From SIG603 sp964370115 (GTDB lineage Bacteria > Bacillota > Clostridia > Oscillospirales > Acutalibacteraceae): a stretch of 64,000 bases of DNA. The notes beneath the pieces are model-generated. The model was not told the origin of the DNA. It saw only the letters and a program-made list of their open reading frames with translations, and did no database searches. The stretch lies in the NCBI GenBank assembly GCA_964370115.1, contig CAYJIA010000004.1:1-64000 (forward strand), in the 5' to 3' direction. Below are positions 1 through 8,706 of this stretch, piece by piece (the first letter of the stretch is position 1; each line of letters opens with the position of its first letter). The position numbers and the translations under genes were made by a program.

Positions 1-34
1 CAGGTCGTCCGTTCGAATCGGATCACAAGCTCCA
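1..34 (+). tRNA. 3' end of a tRNA gene, cut by the window edge
   Basis: Only the 3' part is present. The T arm is clear: stem 7-11 pairs with 19-23 around the loop TTCGAAT (12-18). It is followed by the seven-base 3' acceptor strand CACAAGC (24-30), a U discriminator (31) and an encoded CCA (32-34). The anticodon lies outside the window, so the isotype cannot be read. A U discriminator fits Gly, Cys or some clostridial Thr tRNAs, but this is only a hint. Confidence 0.85.
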
Positions 35-50
35 GCCTAAAATTTTTACT

Positions 51-81
51 AAAACACTTCATAGTTTATGGGGTGTTTTTT
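51..81 (+). terminator. Intrinsic terminator after the tRNA
   Basis: AAAACAC (51-57) pairs with GTGTTTT (73-79), and the T run continues to 81. The position 17 nt after the tRNA CCA fits the end of a tRNA transcript. The stem is short and AT-rich. Confidence 0.6.
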
Positions 82-286
82 ATCTTGACTTAATCGCAGG
101 ATTTTATATAATTAAATTTATTAAGATAAAGGTAGGGGATTTGTGAGAAAAAACGTTTAAAACTATTATTAATAATGTCGCTTTCTATTTTTATACTCAG
201 TATATTCCAGAAGGCTTTAATGCTTTTAATTAATTTTTTAAAAAAGAATTTATTAGTACAAAATATATATTATTTGTTCTGTTTTA
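82..286. other. AT-rich intergenic stretch, nothing recognised
   Basis: The non-coding gap between the tRNA and the chemoreceptor gene holds only the tRNA terminator at its left end and a promoter at its right end. No ORF, stable hairpin or repeat is visible in the middle. Confidence 0.5.
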
Positions 287-315
287 TTGACAATTAAAAA
301 AATATGCAGTAATAT
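287..315 (+). promoter_or_regulatory. Sigma-A-type promoter of the chemoreceptor gene
   Basis: TTGACA (287-292) and TAATAT (310-315) are separated by 17 nt. The site is 45 nt upstream of the ATG at 360. Confidence 0.75.
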
Positions 316-359
316 TATTGTATATAGAGTGTGTATTTTTATTAAAGGAGTTTTATATT

Positions 360-1709
360 ATGGGACAACAGAAAACGGTAATTAGAATTGATAAATTATT
401 ATCCATAAATCAATTAGTAATTTTAGTGTGCGCTGTAATTTTTGGAATCATTTACACAGTGAGTAGTTCAATTTTTTATGGAATAGGTGTAGTTGCTAGC
501 TTAATGATATTATTAGGTATAGTTCAATACCTTAAGAAAGCCGAAAAGTATGGTATTTGTGTTGGAGTGGTTTCGTTTGTTCAGGTAAGCATTATATTGA
601 CTTTTGCAATCTTGAGTGGAAATCTTTCGGCGTCACTTTCTATTGCGGCCGCAGCAGTGTCACTTACGGGTCTTTACTATAATCAAAAAGTATTGATAGG
701 TCAATGGATTTATTTAGAAATTGTAATGCTTGTCGGAATTCTATTTAAGGACCAAGTTTATGGTGCAATTTCTATGGATAGTATAATAAAGAATGTAATC
801 GGTATTAATTTCTGTATATTATTTGTGTACTTCCTTGTAAAATGGGGAACTAGATTTATGGATGAGTCAGAGCTTAAAGAATTACATTCGCAAGAGCTCT
901 TAGTACAAGTCGAAAGCGAAATGAATGAGAATATCAATAGTACGAAGAGACAACAAGAAGTATTTGACGAGGTGAAAAAACGCACAAGCAATCTAGAGGA
1001 CACCTCTGGCCAAATGTTAAGCATAGCAACAGCGCTTCGTGAGGCATCTTTAAATCAAACTGAAATTATAGATGAACTTTCAAGTCAAAGTGTGCTTATG
1101 GAAGAAGAGGCGAAAGCGGCTCAGCAAGAAACAATTATATCTCAAAGCACATCTATACAAAGCGTTCAAAAGCTTGAGGAAAATAGTGTGCTTATGAATG
1201 AAGTTGTAAAGGCTATCAGCAAAATTGAGGAATCTTCTGAAAGAATTATTGGCATTATTAATAGTATAGAGGGAATAGCCTTCCAAACAAATATATTAGC
1301 ACTAAATGCTTCAATTGAGGCTGCTCGTGCTGGTGCTGCGGGTAAAGGTTTTGCAGTTGTTGCAGAAGAAGTTAGGACACTTGCAAGTCACAGTTCGAAA
1401 GCAGCAAGTGACAGTGCTCAACTGGTTGACGCTTCTGTAGAAAATGTTAAAACAGGTGTAGCTCTTGTAAAAGAAGCCGTTGTCAATATGAATGAAGTAA
1501 TTGAGTCTTCTAAAAGTGCAGCACAGACTGCCGGTAACATAAATGTTGTCATGAGCAAACAGGTTGAAAATATTAATAATATTTTAGAGCAAGTACAGCG
1601 ATTTAGCTCAGACGTTTCAAGAACTGCGAGCACAGCAGAGCAAAGCGCATCCATTGCAAATGATATAACTGATGAGATAAGATATATTAACAACGCTATT
1701 GGAAATTAG
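360..1709 (+). CDS. Methyl-accepting chemotaxis protein with membrane-embedded N-terminus
   Basis: Chemoreceptor that would signal to CheA/CheW. The ATG at 360 is chosen because AAAGGAG lies at 344-350; an in-frame start at 318 would place that ribosome site inside the gene. The 449-residue product has about 160 residues of hydrophobic segments (five or six membrane spans) with no sizeable extracellular sensor domain. A helical linker and the cytoplasmic signalling domain follow. The signalling hairpin tip is conserved (FQTNILALNASIEAARAG, then GFAVVAEEVRTLA). Transcribed alone from its own promoter to a bidirectional terminator. The ligand is unknown; a membrane-buried or internal signal is an inference from the missing outer domain. 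No che genes are in the window. Confidence 0.93.
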   Translation: MGQQKTVIRIDKLLSINQLVILVCAVIFGIIYTVSSSIFYGIGVVASLMILLGIVQYLKKAEKYGICVGVVSFVQVSIILTFAILSGNLSASLSIAAAAVSLTGLYYNQKVLIGQWIYLEIVMLVGILFKDQVYGAISMDSIIKNVIGINFCILFVYFLVKWGTRFMDESELKELHSQELLVQVESEMNENINSTKRQQEVFDEVKKRTSNLEDTSGQMLSIATALREASLNQTEIIDELSSQSVLMEEEAKAAQQETIISQSTSIQSVQKLEENSVLMNEVVKAISKIEESSERIIGIINSIEGIAFQTNILALNASIEAARAGAAGKGFAVVAEEVRTLASHSSKAASDSAQLVDASVENVKTGVALVKEAVVNMNEVIESSKSAAQTAGNINVVMSKQVENINNILEQVQRFSSDVSRTASTAEQSASIANDITDEIRYINNAIGN

Positions 1710-1734
1710 TGCAATTAAGTTATTAAAAAAATAT

Positions 1735-1780
1735 GGCTGTCACAATGATATTGCTTCATTTGTGACAGCCTTTAATTTTT
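1735..1780. terminator. Bidirectional terminator between the chemoreceptor gene and deoC
   Basis: GGCTGTCACAA (1735-1745) pairs perfectly with TTGTGACAGCC (1760-1770). T-rich tracts follow in both directions, so it can serve the plus-strand chemoreceptor gene and the minus-strand kinase-deoC operon. The core is shared with the terminators at 8585 and 53221. Confidence 0.85.
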
Positions 1781-1782
1781 TA

Positions 1783-2460
1783 TTATAGCATTTTTTTGTA
1801 AGCTTCGATTATTTCGACACCGTTGCTTGTGCCAATTCTTGAAACGCCTGCTTCAATGAATTTAAGCGCATCTTCGACTGTGCGAACACCGCCTGAAGCT
1901 TTAATTTTTATCTCATCGCCTACTACCGATTTCATAAGTTTTACATCTTCAATAGTAGCTCCACCAGTGCCAAACCCAGTAGAAGTTTTTACAAAGTCAG
2001 GTTTTACTTTAAGTGCGATTTCGCAAACTTTTCTTTTTTCGTCATCTGTTAAATAGCAAGTCTCAAGTATAACCTTGCTTGTAATGTTGCGCTCTTTACA
2101 AGCGCTTACCATTCTTGACATTTCTTCTTCAATATAGTCAAAGTTTCCGCTTTTTAGCTCGCCTACATTGATAACATAGTCGACTTCTTTTGCGCCTTTT
2201 TCGATTACGTCAATTGCTTCAAAAACTTTAGTTTCGATAGTAGATTGACCTAAAGGAAAGCCTACAGCGGCATCACAAAGCACATCGCTACCCTTTAACA
2301 CCTCTTTGCAAAACGGTACAGGCGCGTTGTTTATAGCCACAGTTTTAAAGTTGTACTCCATAGCAGTCTCACAGTGTTTTTTTAAATCGTCGTGAGTAGC
2401 AAAGGCTTTAAGTATAGTTTGGTCAATCATTTTTGCAAGTTCGTTTACAGTTAATTTCAT
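1783..2460 (-). CDS. deoC: Deoxyribose-phosphate aldolase
   Basis: Cytoplasmic class I aldolase that reversibly splits 2-deoxyribose 5-phosphate into glyceraldehyde 3-phosphate and acetaldehyde, in deoxynucleoside catabolism. The 225-residue TIM barrel has the Schiff-base lysine region VKTSTGFG and the second lysine motif KIKASGGVRT. The start at 2460 is preferred because GAGG lies eight bases upstream; an ATG six codons earlier would overlap that ribosome site. It is the second gene after an FGGY-family kinase (19-nt gap), and the pair shares a promoter and terminator. This suggests feeding of a phosphorylated pentose or deoxypentose into glycolysis. No deoA, deoB or deoD is nearby. Confidence 0.95.
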   Translation of the reverse strand: MKLTVNELAKMIDQTILKAFATHDDLKKHCETAMEYNFKTVAINNAPVPFCKEVLKGSDVLCDAAVGFPLGQSTIETKVFEAIDVIEKGAKEVDYVINVGELKSGNFDYIEEEMSRMVSACKERNITSKVILETCYLTDDEKRKVCEIALKVKPDFVKTSTGFGTGGATIEDVKLMKSVVGDEIKIKASGGVRTVEDALKFIEAGVSRIGTSNGVEIIEAYKKML

Positions 2461-2479
2461 ATTATATTCCTCTTTCATT

Positions 2480-3973
2480 TTATATTTTATCTAATTTTTC
2501 GTATATCTCAATAAGAGAATAATACGATTTATCAAATACTTCTTTAACAGCATCATATTTTTGATTTTGGGTTTTATCAAATTCGGTGATATTATCGACT
2601 TTAATAAATTTGTCAATTTCTAAGAAACTAGAAAGCACCCCTGCGCCGACACCGGCACAAACAGCAGCGCCGATAGACGTTGCTTCTTCAAGGTAATTTA
2701 ATCTATGAGCGTTTATGCCATAGATGTTTGCGAGTATTTTGCAAATCTCTTCACTTTGGGAAAGTCCACCTATGATGTTAATAGATTTTATATCTAAGTC
2801 TTTTTTGAATATGTCTAAAATCAAGCATAAATTCATCAGTATGCCCTCAACGCCACTTCGTATGAAATCTCCCTTTTGATGCTCCATCTTCATTCCTATA
2901 TAAGCGCCTCTTGCCAAACTATTCCATCTTGGACTTCTTTCGCCTAAAAGATAGGGGAGATAGATAAGTCCATTTGCGCCTACTTTTGAAGAGGATATTG
3001 CATGGTCGAGCTTTTCGTATATGTTATCTTGATTTTCATAAAGTAAATCTTTAAGAAAATTATAAGAGTTTCCGGCGGCCTGCATGGTGCCATTTGGTGT
3101 GACATAGCCTTTTATTAGATGAGCCCAGTTGTATGTGCGCATATTTTCATCATATACAGGAGTTTTAGATGTATAGGCAATCCACGACGAGGAGCCAAGA
3201 TAATTAAAGAATACATTTTCCTTTACAGAGCCTGCACCGACTGCGGCGCAAACTCCATCGCCGCCACCTATTACAATCTTTGTCCCGACAGGTAGATTGC
3301 TTGTTTTTGAGGCAAGTTCATCAATTTCTCCGGCAATATGAGTAGAGTCATAAATATCGGGTAACAGAGACTTGTCAATATTTATAATGTCAAGGATTTT
3401 ATCAGACCACTTAAATGTATTAAGGTCAAATGCATTTGTGCCCGAAGCATCAGAAAAGTCAGTGACAAATTTGCCAGTGAGCTTATGTATTATATAATCC
3501 TTAGGTTGAAGCATTTTATAGGTTTTATTAAAGATTTCAGGCTCGTTGTTTTTAATCCACATAAGCTTCTCAATGCTATAAGAGGCACTTATTTTGTGGC
3601 CTGTGATTTTGTAAAACTCTTTTTCGTCAATTTTACTGCGTATAAACTTTTCTTCTTCTATACTTCTTTGATCTGCCCAAATAATTGCAGGTCTCAAATG
3701 ATTTCCATTTTCATCAACTACAACACAGCCCATCATCTGTCCACTAAAAGCAAGCGCACAGACCTTTGAAGAGTCAATGTCCTTAAGCAAGATTTTATTT
3801 GTTTCATAAACCGCATTCACCCAGTCGTCGGGGTCTTGTTCTGCCCAAGTGCTGTTGAAGAAATTGGTTTTATAGGCAGAGACGACACTGTTAATTAAAT
3901 TCCCGTCACTGTCAAATAAAGTTGCTTTGTTTCCAGTAGTTCCTAGGTCATGTGCAATTAAATATTTTGTCAT
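2480..3973 (-). CDS. FGGY-family carbohydrate kinase, xylulokinase-like
   Basis: ATP-dependent sugar kinase of the FGGY family, 497 residues from the chosen start, the usual length. The N-terminal phosphate-binding motif is HDLGTTGNKATLFD, the family signature GQMMG follows, and the probable catalytic base is D239 in IGGGDGVCAAVGAG. The C-terminal ATPase half has NIIGGLSQSEEICKILANI. An upstream in-frame ATG at 4069 would add 32 residues that run over the promoter, so 3973, preceded by a GTGG-type site, is chosen. Closest by motif to xylulokinases, but the pairing with deoC leaves the substrate open (xylulose, another ketopentose or a deoxysugar). Confidence 0.85.
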   Translation of the reverse strand: MTKYLIAHDLGTTGNKATLFDSDGNLINSVVSAYKTNFFNSTWAEQDPDDWVNAVYETNKILLKDIDSSKVCALAFSGQMMGCVVVDENGNHLRPAIIWADQRSIEEEKFIRSKIDEKEFYKITGHKISASYSIEKLMWIKNNEPEIFNKTYKMLQPKDYIIHKLTGKFVTDFSDASGTNAFDLNTFKWSDKILDIINIDKSLLPDIYDSTHIAGEIDELASKTSNLPVGTKIVIGGGDGVCAAVGAGSVKENVFFNYLGSSSWIAYTSKTPVYDENMRTYNWAHLIKGYVTPNGTMQAAGNSYNFLKDLLYENQDNIYEKLDHAISSSKVGANGLIYLPYLLGERSPRWNSLARGAYIGMKMEHQKGDFIRSGVEGILMNLCLILDIFKKDLDIKSINIIGGLSQSEEICKILANIYGINAHRLNYLEEATSIGAAVCAGVGAGVLSSFLEIDKFIKVDNITEFDKTQNQKYDAVKEVFDKSYYSLIEIYEKLDKI

Positions 3974-4003
3974 ATATTCACCACTTTTTACTATATTATA
4001 AGT

Positions 4004-4032
4004 ATTATAATATATGCTTTCACATATTGCAA
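4004..4032 (-). promoter_or_regulatory. Promoter of the FGGY kinase-deoC operon
   Basis: Read on the minus strand: TTGCAA (4027-4032), a 17-nt spacer, then TATAAT (4004-4009), about 30 nt upstream of the kinase ATG. Confidence 0.65.
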
Positions 4033-4041
4033 GCAAAAATA

Positions 4042-4085
4042 AAAGCTCCCTTAAAAAATGATTAAACAAATTTTAAGGGAGCTTT
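4042..4085 (-). terminator. Terminator of the small membrane-protein gene
   Basis: A perfect 15-bp stem: AAAGCTCCCTTAAAA (4042-4056) with TTTTAAGGGAGCTTT (4071-4085), loop 14 nt. On the minus strand it is followed by TTTATTTTT. It ends transcription from the 4115-4576 gene before the kinase promoter. Confidence 0.85.
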
Positions 4086-4114
4086 ACCCGCAATATTAAA
4101 TTATGTAACTAATA

Positions 4115-4576
4115 TTATGCTTTGTTTTTCATAGCGCCTATGATGAATAGTACAGGCATGATTGCACCTGTGAATAGGCCTACAAAATTGATTTCAAAAG
4201 CTGAAGCAAGTCCTACTGTAGCAATAATTGGATTGCCTTGAGCGATCAAAGGCACGATAACTGCGCTAAATACGTTTAGTAGTAGTACAACTACTGCAGC
4301 GATTAGGCAAACCATTGCTTTTTCAGGTTTTTTGCTGAAAACTACTCCTAGGATACCTGTTACAAGTTGTAAAATAGCACCTACGATTGCTGTGAATGAC
4401 ATTAGGTTAAATAGTCCTACAAGACCGCCATCGTCCATGCCTGCTAATCCTGCTGCAATAGTAGTAGTAACTGCAACTGCTAGGCCGCTTATTACTAGAC
4501 CAATGCCTCCGAATACGATCATTAAGATGCCAACGACTTTAAGAAAGCCTGCACCTGCTGGTTTTTGTTGTTCCAT
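4115..4576 (-). CDS. Small four-span membrane protein, function unknown
   Basis: A 153-residue very hydrophobic protein with four predicted membrane segments, at about residues 12-42, 58-82, 87-112 and 125-148. The start has a canonical AAGGAGG eight bases upstream. The N-terminus (MEQQKPAGAG) is polar and probably cytoplasmic; the protein ends GAMKNKA. No enzyme motif is visible and I do not recognise a family. It is monocistronic, with its own promoter and a strong terminator, so it is probably expressed by itself. Confidence 0.75.
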   Translation of the reverse strand: MEQQKPAGAGFLKVVGILMIVFGGIGLVISGLAVAVTTTIAAGLAGMDDGGLVGLFNLMSFTAIVGAILQLVTGILGVVFSKKPEKAMVCLIAAVVVLLLNVFSAVIVPLIAQGNPIIATVGLASAFEINFVGLFTGAIMPVLFIIGAMKNKA

Positions 4577-4630
4577 AAATAAATCCTCCTTGTTATTAAT
4601 TTAATCACAATCTGTTTGCGATTTGTTCAC

Positions 4631-4659
4631 ATTTTAGCATTTTTAAACTCTAAAGTCAA
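4631..4659 (-). promoter_or_regulatory. Promoter of the small membrane-protein gene
   Basis: On the minus strand: TTGACT (4654-4659), a 17-nt spacer, TAAAAT (4631-4636), about 55 nt before the ATG. Confidence 0.65.
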
Positions 4660-4765
4660 TGTTTGTAAACGAGTTGTGTCGAACTTTGGCAGTTTAATGC
4701 AGAAGAAATAGTTAAATTTGCAAATAATATGTGCAAATTATAGAAATAAAAATATAAAAAAGAAA

Positions 4766-4794
4766 TTGAACTCAAAATAAGATTGTGATATAAT
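4766..4794 (+). promoter_or_regulatory. Promoter of the EAL-domain gene
   Basis: TTGAAC (4766-4771), 17-nt spacer, TATAAT (4789-4794), 45 nt upstream of the start codon. It is divergent from the promoter at 4631-4659. Confidence 0.7.
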
Positions 4795-4838
4795 AAATAA
4801 GATAATGCGTAAGTTTTTTTGCAGAGGAGTTTGATTGA

Positions 4839-7058
4839 ATGGGCAAAAATTATATAATAAGAAATTTTTTGATGATTACCCTAATTGTTTTATTGCTGTT
4901 TGTAGTAATGCTTAGGATTTTTATGTTTCAAGAAAAAATCAATACACAGCTAGAATCTTCTGCTATGTCGACATTCACAGAAGTTTCATCTAATTTAGAA
5001 TTTTATCTTTCAAATGATATAGAGGAAAAGTATTCCTTATTACAAAACGTAATCCAGTCGCTTCTTGAAATTGGTGACAATCAGGCAGAAATACAAGATT
5101 ATATCGAAATAATTGATAATCATAATAGTATAGGTATTGAAAATTTGATTATAGTAGCCGATGACGGAGACGGAATTACGGCTCAAAATATCGATATCGA
5201 CATTTCACATTATCCGTATTTTGATGATTTAAAAAATCACGACTATGTGGTTTCAAACGTTACAGAATCTGTTATAGATGGTGAAAGCTGCGTCTCTATG
5301 GCGATACCTATTTTTGAAAACGAAATATTCGTAGGAGCTATTCAAGTGGAAATAGATCCAGAGCATTTAAAGAGTTTGTTATACTCTTCTTTTGAGGGCA
5401 AGGGATACTATTATATACTTGACTCTAATGGCACAATAATAACTCAGGCAGGCAACGGCTATGCACTGCAATCAAATAATTTATTTGAAAATTTAAGTGT
5501 TGCAGAGTTGGACAATGAATTTTCGCTTACTAAGTATATAGATATAGTTCAAAAAGAAGGAATGGTGTCTTTTGATTACTCTATTGATGGACAGGCAAGA
5601 AGGGCACAAGTAAGGACTATTGGTGACACAAGTTGGTATATCTTTATGGCAGTGCCAGATTATGTTATATTTGAAAATGCTAATGCTATAAAAGCAGATT
5701 TATCCTTACTTGAATTTGAAATTGCAGTCGTTATTTCGGCGGTGTTTTTAATATTTTTATGTGCACAACTTGTATGGTCAAGGAGTATTCAAAAAACAGC
5801 AGATTACGACGAACTCACCGGTATATACAATTTGAATAAGCTAAAAAGAGAAATAAAAAAGGTTCTTTTGAGAAACCCTAATGAAAGATATACCATAGTT
5901 AAAATTGATATGATGAACTTTAAATCTATTAACGAGTTGCACGGATTTGAAGTGGGAAATGAAGTTATAATTGCATTTGCTGATGTAGGAAAGCACGCAA
6001 AAGCAAGAGGGTTTATGCAAGCTAGGGTAGCTGCAGATGAGTTTATACTTTTTGCACCTTATGAATGGTTTGAAGACTTAGAGTTAAAGACTGTGCACTA
6101 TGAAAAAGTTTTTGCAGATTTAGTATCATCTATAAAACAGCATGACTTTAAATTTAGGTATGGAAGATGCTCTATACCTGCTGGTGAAACAAACGTAGAT
6201 GAAATAGTAAATAAAGTTACTATGGCACACTATTTTGCGAAAGAAAAATCGGTTGCATCAATAGTTGATTACAATGAAAACTTTACAAAAAATATAATAA
6301 GAGCCACAGAGATTACAAATAAAATATCAAAAGCTATAGCAAATAATGAATTTAAACTTTACTTGCAACCAAAGGTCAATATTGACACAAAAGAGATTGA
6401 ATCTGCCGAGGCTCTAGTTCGTTGGCAACAAGAGGACGGGACCTTTATTTATCCGAATGACTTCATACCAATTATTGAAAGCAACAGATTTATAGTCGAC
6501 TTGGATTTTTATATGCTCGATAAAACTTGTCGTTTTTTAAGAGACAGAATTGATGCAGGCAAGAAATATGTACCTATATCGGTTAATTTCTCAAGGCTTC
6601 ACCTAAGTAATGAGGACACAATAGAGAAGCTTTCTAGTATTGTAGATTCATATTCTATTCCGAGGAATTTAATCGAAATTGAGCTTACCGAGAGTGCGTC
6701 AATAGACGGTGAAGACGCTGTTATGGATTTTGAAAAACAGCTACACAAAAACAAGTTCAAGATTTCTATGGACGATTTCGGTGCGGGATACTCTTCGTTT
6801 GACACCTTGCAAAAAATTAACTTTGATGTAATTAAGCTTGATAGAAGCTTTATGATGTTTATGGAAGACAACGACAAGAAAAAGCTTATTATCGAAACTA
6901 TTGTGAAAATGGCAAAAAGTCTTGGTATGAGGTCGGTATCAGAGGGTGTTGAAACTAAAGAGCAACTCGAGTTTTTAAAAGAAATCGGTTGTGATATGGC
7001 GCAAGGATACTATTTCTCAAGACCTGTTGAACAAGATGAATTTATAAAATTATTATAA
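4839..7058 (+). CDS. Membrane Cache-GGDEF-EAL protein, probable c-di-GMP phosphodiesterase
   Basis: A 739-residue sensor. Membrane span about 9-30, extracellular Cache-type sensing region about 35-285, second span about 290-313, GGDEF domain about 320-470, EAL domain about 485-735. The GGDEF signature is degenerate (AADEF at 398-402), so cyclase activity is unlikely; that domain may bind GTP and regulate. The EAL domain keeps its catalytic set: EALVRW (E524), VNFSRLHL, ELTES, DDFGAGYSS (D645-D646), IKLDRSF and EGVET. It should therefore hydrolyse c-di-GMP to pGpG in response to an outside signal. GAGGAG precedes the start, and the M32 peptidase gene follows after 17 nt. Confidence 0.92.
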   Translation: MGKNYIIRNFLMITLIVLLLFVVMLRIFMFQEKINTQLESSAMSTFTEVSSNLEFYLSNDIEEKYSLLQNVIQSLLEIGDNQAEIQDYIEIIDNHNSIGIENLIIVADDGDGITAQNIDIDISHYPYFDDLKNHDYVVSNVTESVIDGESCVSMAIPIFENEIFVGAIQVEIDPEHLKSLLYSSFEGKGYYYILDSNGTIITQAGNGYALQSNNLFENLSVAELDNEFSLTKYIDIVQKEGMVSFDYSIDGQARRAQVRTIGDTSWYIFMAVPDYVIFENANAIKADLSLLEFEIAVVISAVFLIFLCAQLVWSRSIQKTADYDELTGIYNLNKLKREIKKVLLRNPNERYTIVKIDMMNFKSINELHGFEVGNEVIIAFADVGKHAKARGFMQARVAADEFILFAPYEWFEDLELKTVHYEKVFADLVSSIKQHDFKFRYGRCSIPAGETNVDEIVNKVTMAHYFAKEKSVASIVDYNENFTKNIIRATEITNKISKAIANNEFKLYLQPKVNIDTKEIESAEALVRWQQEDGTFIYPNDFIPIIESNRFIVDLDFYMLDKTCRFLRDRIDAGKKYVPISVNFSRLHLSNEDTIEKLSSIVDSYSIPRNLIEIELTESASIDGEDAVMDFEKQLHKNKFKISMDDFGAGYSSFDTLQKINFDVIKLDRSFMMFMEDNDKKKLIIETIVKMAKSLGMRSVSEGVETKEQLEFLKEIGCDMAQGYYFSRPVEQDEFIKLL

Positions 7059-7075
7059 AAGTGAGGTAAAAAACA

Positions 7076-8575
7076 ATGGATTTATTAACAGCCAAAAAAG
7101 AATTAAAACTGTACCAAGAAAAATTAAAAGCGTATCACCATGCGCTTGGTATGCTATCTTACGACAGCGAAACAGTCATGCCAAAAGGTGCGTCTAAAAA
7201 CCTTGGCAAGACAATTGCAGTTTTTAGCGAGGATTTGTACAAATTTCAAACATCAAAAGACATTGCACAAGTGCTTGAAGTTTTAAAGGAAAACATAGGC
7301 GAGCTTGATAAGCAAACAAAAAAAGAGCTTGAAGAGATATTAAAAGACCGTGAAAGAACGGAAAAAATACCAATGGACGAGTATATCGAGTATCAAGTGG
7401 TAAGAAACGATGCACAGCAAGCATGGCAAACTGCAAAGGCTGAAAATAATTATGAAATATTTAAGCCTTGCCTAGAAAAAATCATTGGATTTGAAAAAAG
7501 ATTTGCAAACTATGTAAAACCAGGCGAAGATATATATAATACAATGCTAAACGAGTATGAGCGTGGCATAACAAAAGAAGTTTTAGATAATTACTTTGAA
7601 AAAATCAGAACAGATTTAGTTCCGCTAATATTAAAGATTAAAGAGCTACCGGCCCCTAGAACAGATTTCTTGCAAAGAAAATACCCAATTGCTGGGCAAA
7701 AAATCATTGCAGATTACCTAATGGACGTATTGTGCCTTGATAAAAACCATTGCACTCTAGGTGAGACAGAGCATCCATTCTCGACTAATTTCTCAAAATA
7801 TGATGTAAGAATTACAACACATTATAAAGAAGATAATGTAGAGAGCAGTTTCTTTAGTGTAATCCACGAGGGTGGACACGGAATGTATGAGCTAAATACT
7901 GGCGACGAGCTTTACGGCACAGTGCTTGCAAATGGAACTAGCATGGGTGTGCATGAGTCGCAATCAAGATTTTGGGAGAATATAGTTGGACGCTCTTTTG
8001 AGTTTATAAATCTTGTATTCCCAAAACTTAAAGAAGTTTTCCCAGAGCAACTTGCAGACGTTACAGCAGAAGAATTCTTTAGGGCTATAAACAAGGCAGA
8101 ACCTAGTCTTATAAGAATAGAAGCAGACGAGCTTACCTACTCTATGCATGTTATGATTAGATATGAAATTGAAAAACGCATAATGGCAGGAGAGGTCACA
8201 GTAGACGAGTTACCTGCAATGTGGAATAAATTCTACAAAGACTATCTAGGTGTAGATGTTCCAAGTGATGCAATGGGAGTGCTACAAGACGTGCACTGGT
8301 CATTTGGTATGTTTGGATATTTCCCAAGTTATTCAATAGGTAGTGCCTACGCCTCACAAATTGCAAAATCACTAGAAAAAGATTTAGACCTAAAAGCACT
8401 TATTACAAAGGGCGATTTAAAACCTGTTGTAGCGTGGCTTACAGAGCATGTGTATAAATACGGCACACTTTTAACTCCAAAAGAAGTAATAAACGTATGC
8501 TGTGGCACAGATTTTGACCCGAATTTCTATGTTGATTATTTGACAGAGAAATACACAAAACTTTATAATATATAA
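7076..8575 (+). CDS. M32-family metallocarboxypeptidase
   Basis: Zinc-dependent cytoplasmic carboxypeptidase of the Taq/Bsu (YpwA) type, releasing C-terminal amino acids from peptides. The 499-residue length is standard. The zinc site HEGGH is at 264-268, in the M32 context SVIHEGGHGMYEL, with the downstream family motif GVHESQSRFWEN. It sits 17 nt after the EAL gene with GTGAGG as ribosome site, so it is probably co-transcribed. A terminator follows. Any link to c-di-GMP turnover is not evident; the pairing may be only positional. Confidence 0.95.
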   Translation: MDLLTAKKELKLYQEKLKAYHHALGMLSYDSETVMPKGASKNLGKTIAVFSEDLYKFQTSKDIAQVLEVLKENIGELDKQTKKELEEILKDRERTEKIPMDEYIEYQVVRNDAQQAWQTAKAENNYEIFKPCLEKIIGFEKRFANYVKPGEDIYNTMLNEYERGITKEVLDNYFEKIRTDLVPLILKIKELPAPRTDFLQRKYPIAGQKIIADYLMDVLCLDKNHCTLGETEHPFSTNFSKYDVRITTHYKEDNVESSFFSVIHEGGHGMYELNTGDELYGTVLANGTSMGVHESQSRFWENIVGRSFEFINLVFPKLKEVFPEQLADVTAEEFFRAINKAEPSLIRIEADELTYSMHVMIRYEIEKRIMAGEVTVDELPAMWNKFYKDYLGVDVPSDAMGVLQDVHWSFGMFGYFPSYSIGSAYASQIAKSLEKDLDLKALITKGDLKPVVAWLTEHVYKYGTLLTPKEVINVCCGTDFDPNFYVDYLTEKYTKLYNI

Positions 8576-8584
8576 CTAATAAGA

Positions 8585-8622
8585 GGCTGTTGCAGTAAAA
8601 AAATACTGTGACAGCCTTTTTT
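8585..8622 (+). terminator. Terminator after the M32 peptidase gene
   Basis: GGCTGTTGCAGTA (8585-8597) pairs with TACTGTGACAGCC (8604-8616), with one internal mismatch, followed by six T. It shares its outer stem with the terminators at 1735 and 53221. Confidence 0.85.
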
Positions 8623-8643
8623 GCATTAAATCATTAAAATAAA

Positions 8644-8672
8644 TTGACTATTAACTTGCTATGAATTATAAT
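8644..8672 (+). promoter_or_regulatory. Promoter of the S9 peptidase/transporter operon
   Basis: TTGACT (8644-8649), 17-nt spacer, TATAAT (8667-8672), 35 nt upstream of the first S9 peptidase start. No other strong promoter or terminator is seen before 18409. Confidence 0.75.
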
Positions 8673-8706
8673 ATTAATAATTATATAGAAAAATGGAGTA
8701 AAAACT

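Noticed and set aside
35..359. Possible small RNA between the tRNA and the chemoreceptor gene
   Set aside because: No stable fold beyond the tRNA terminator was seen, and the only promoter found leads directly into the chemoreceptor gene.
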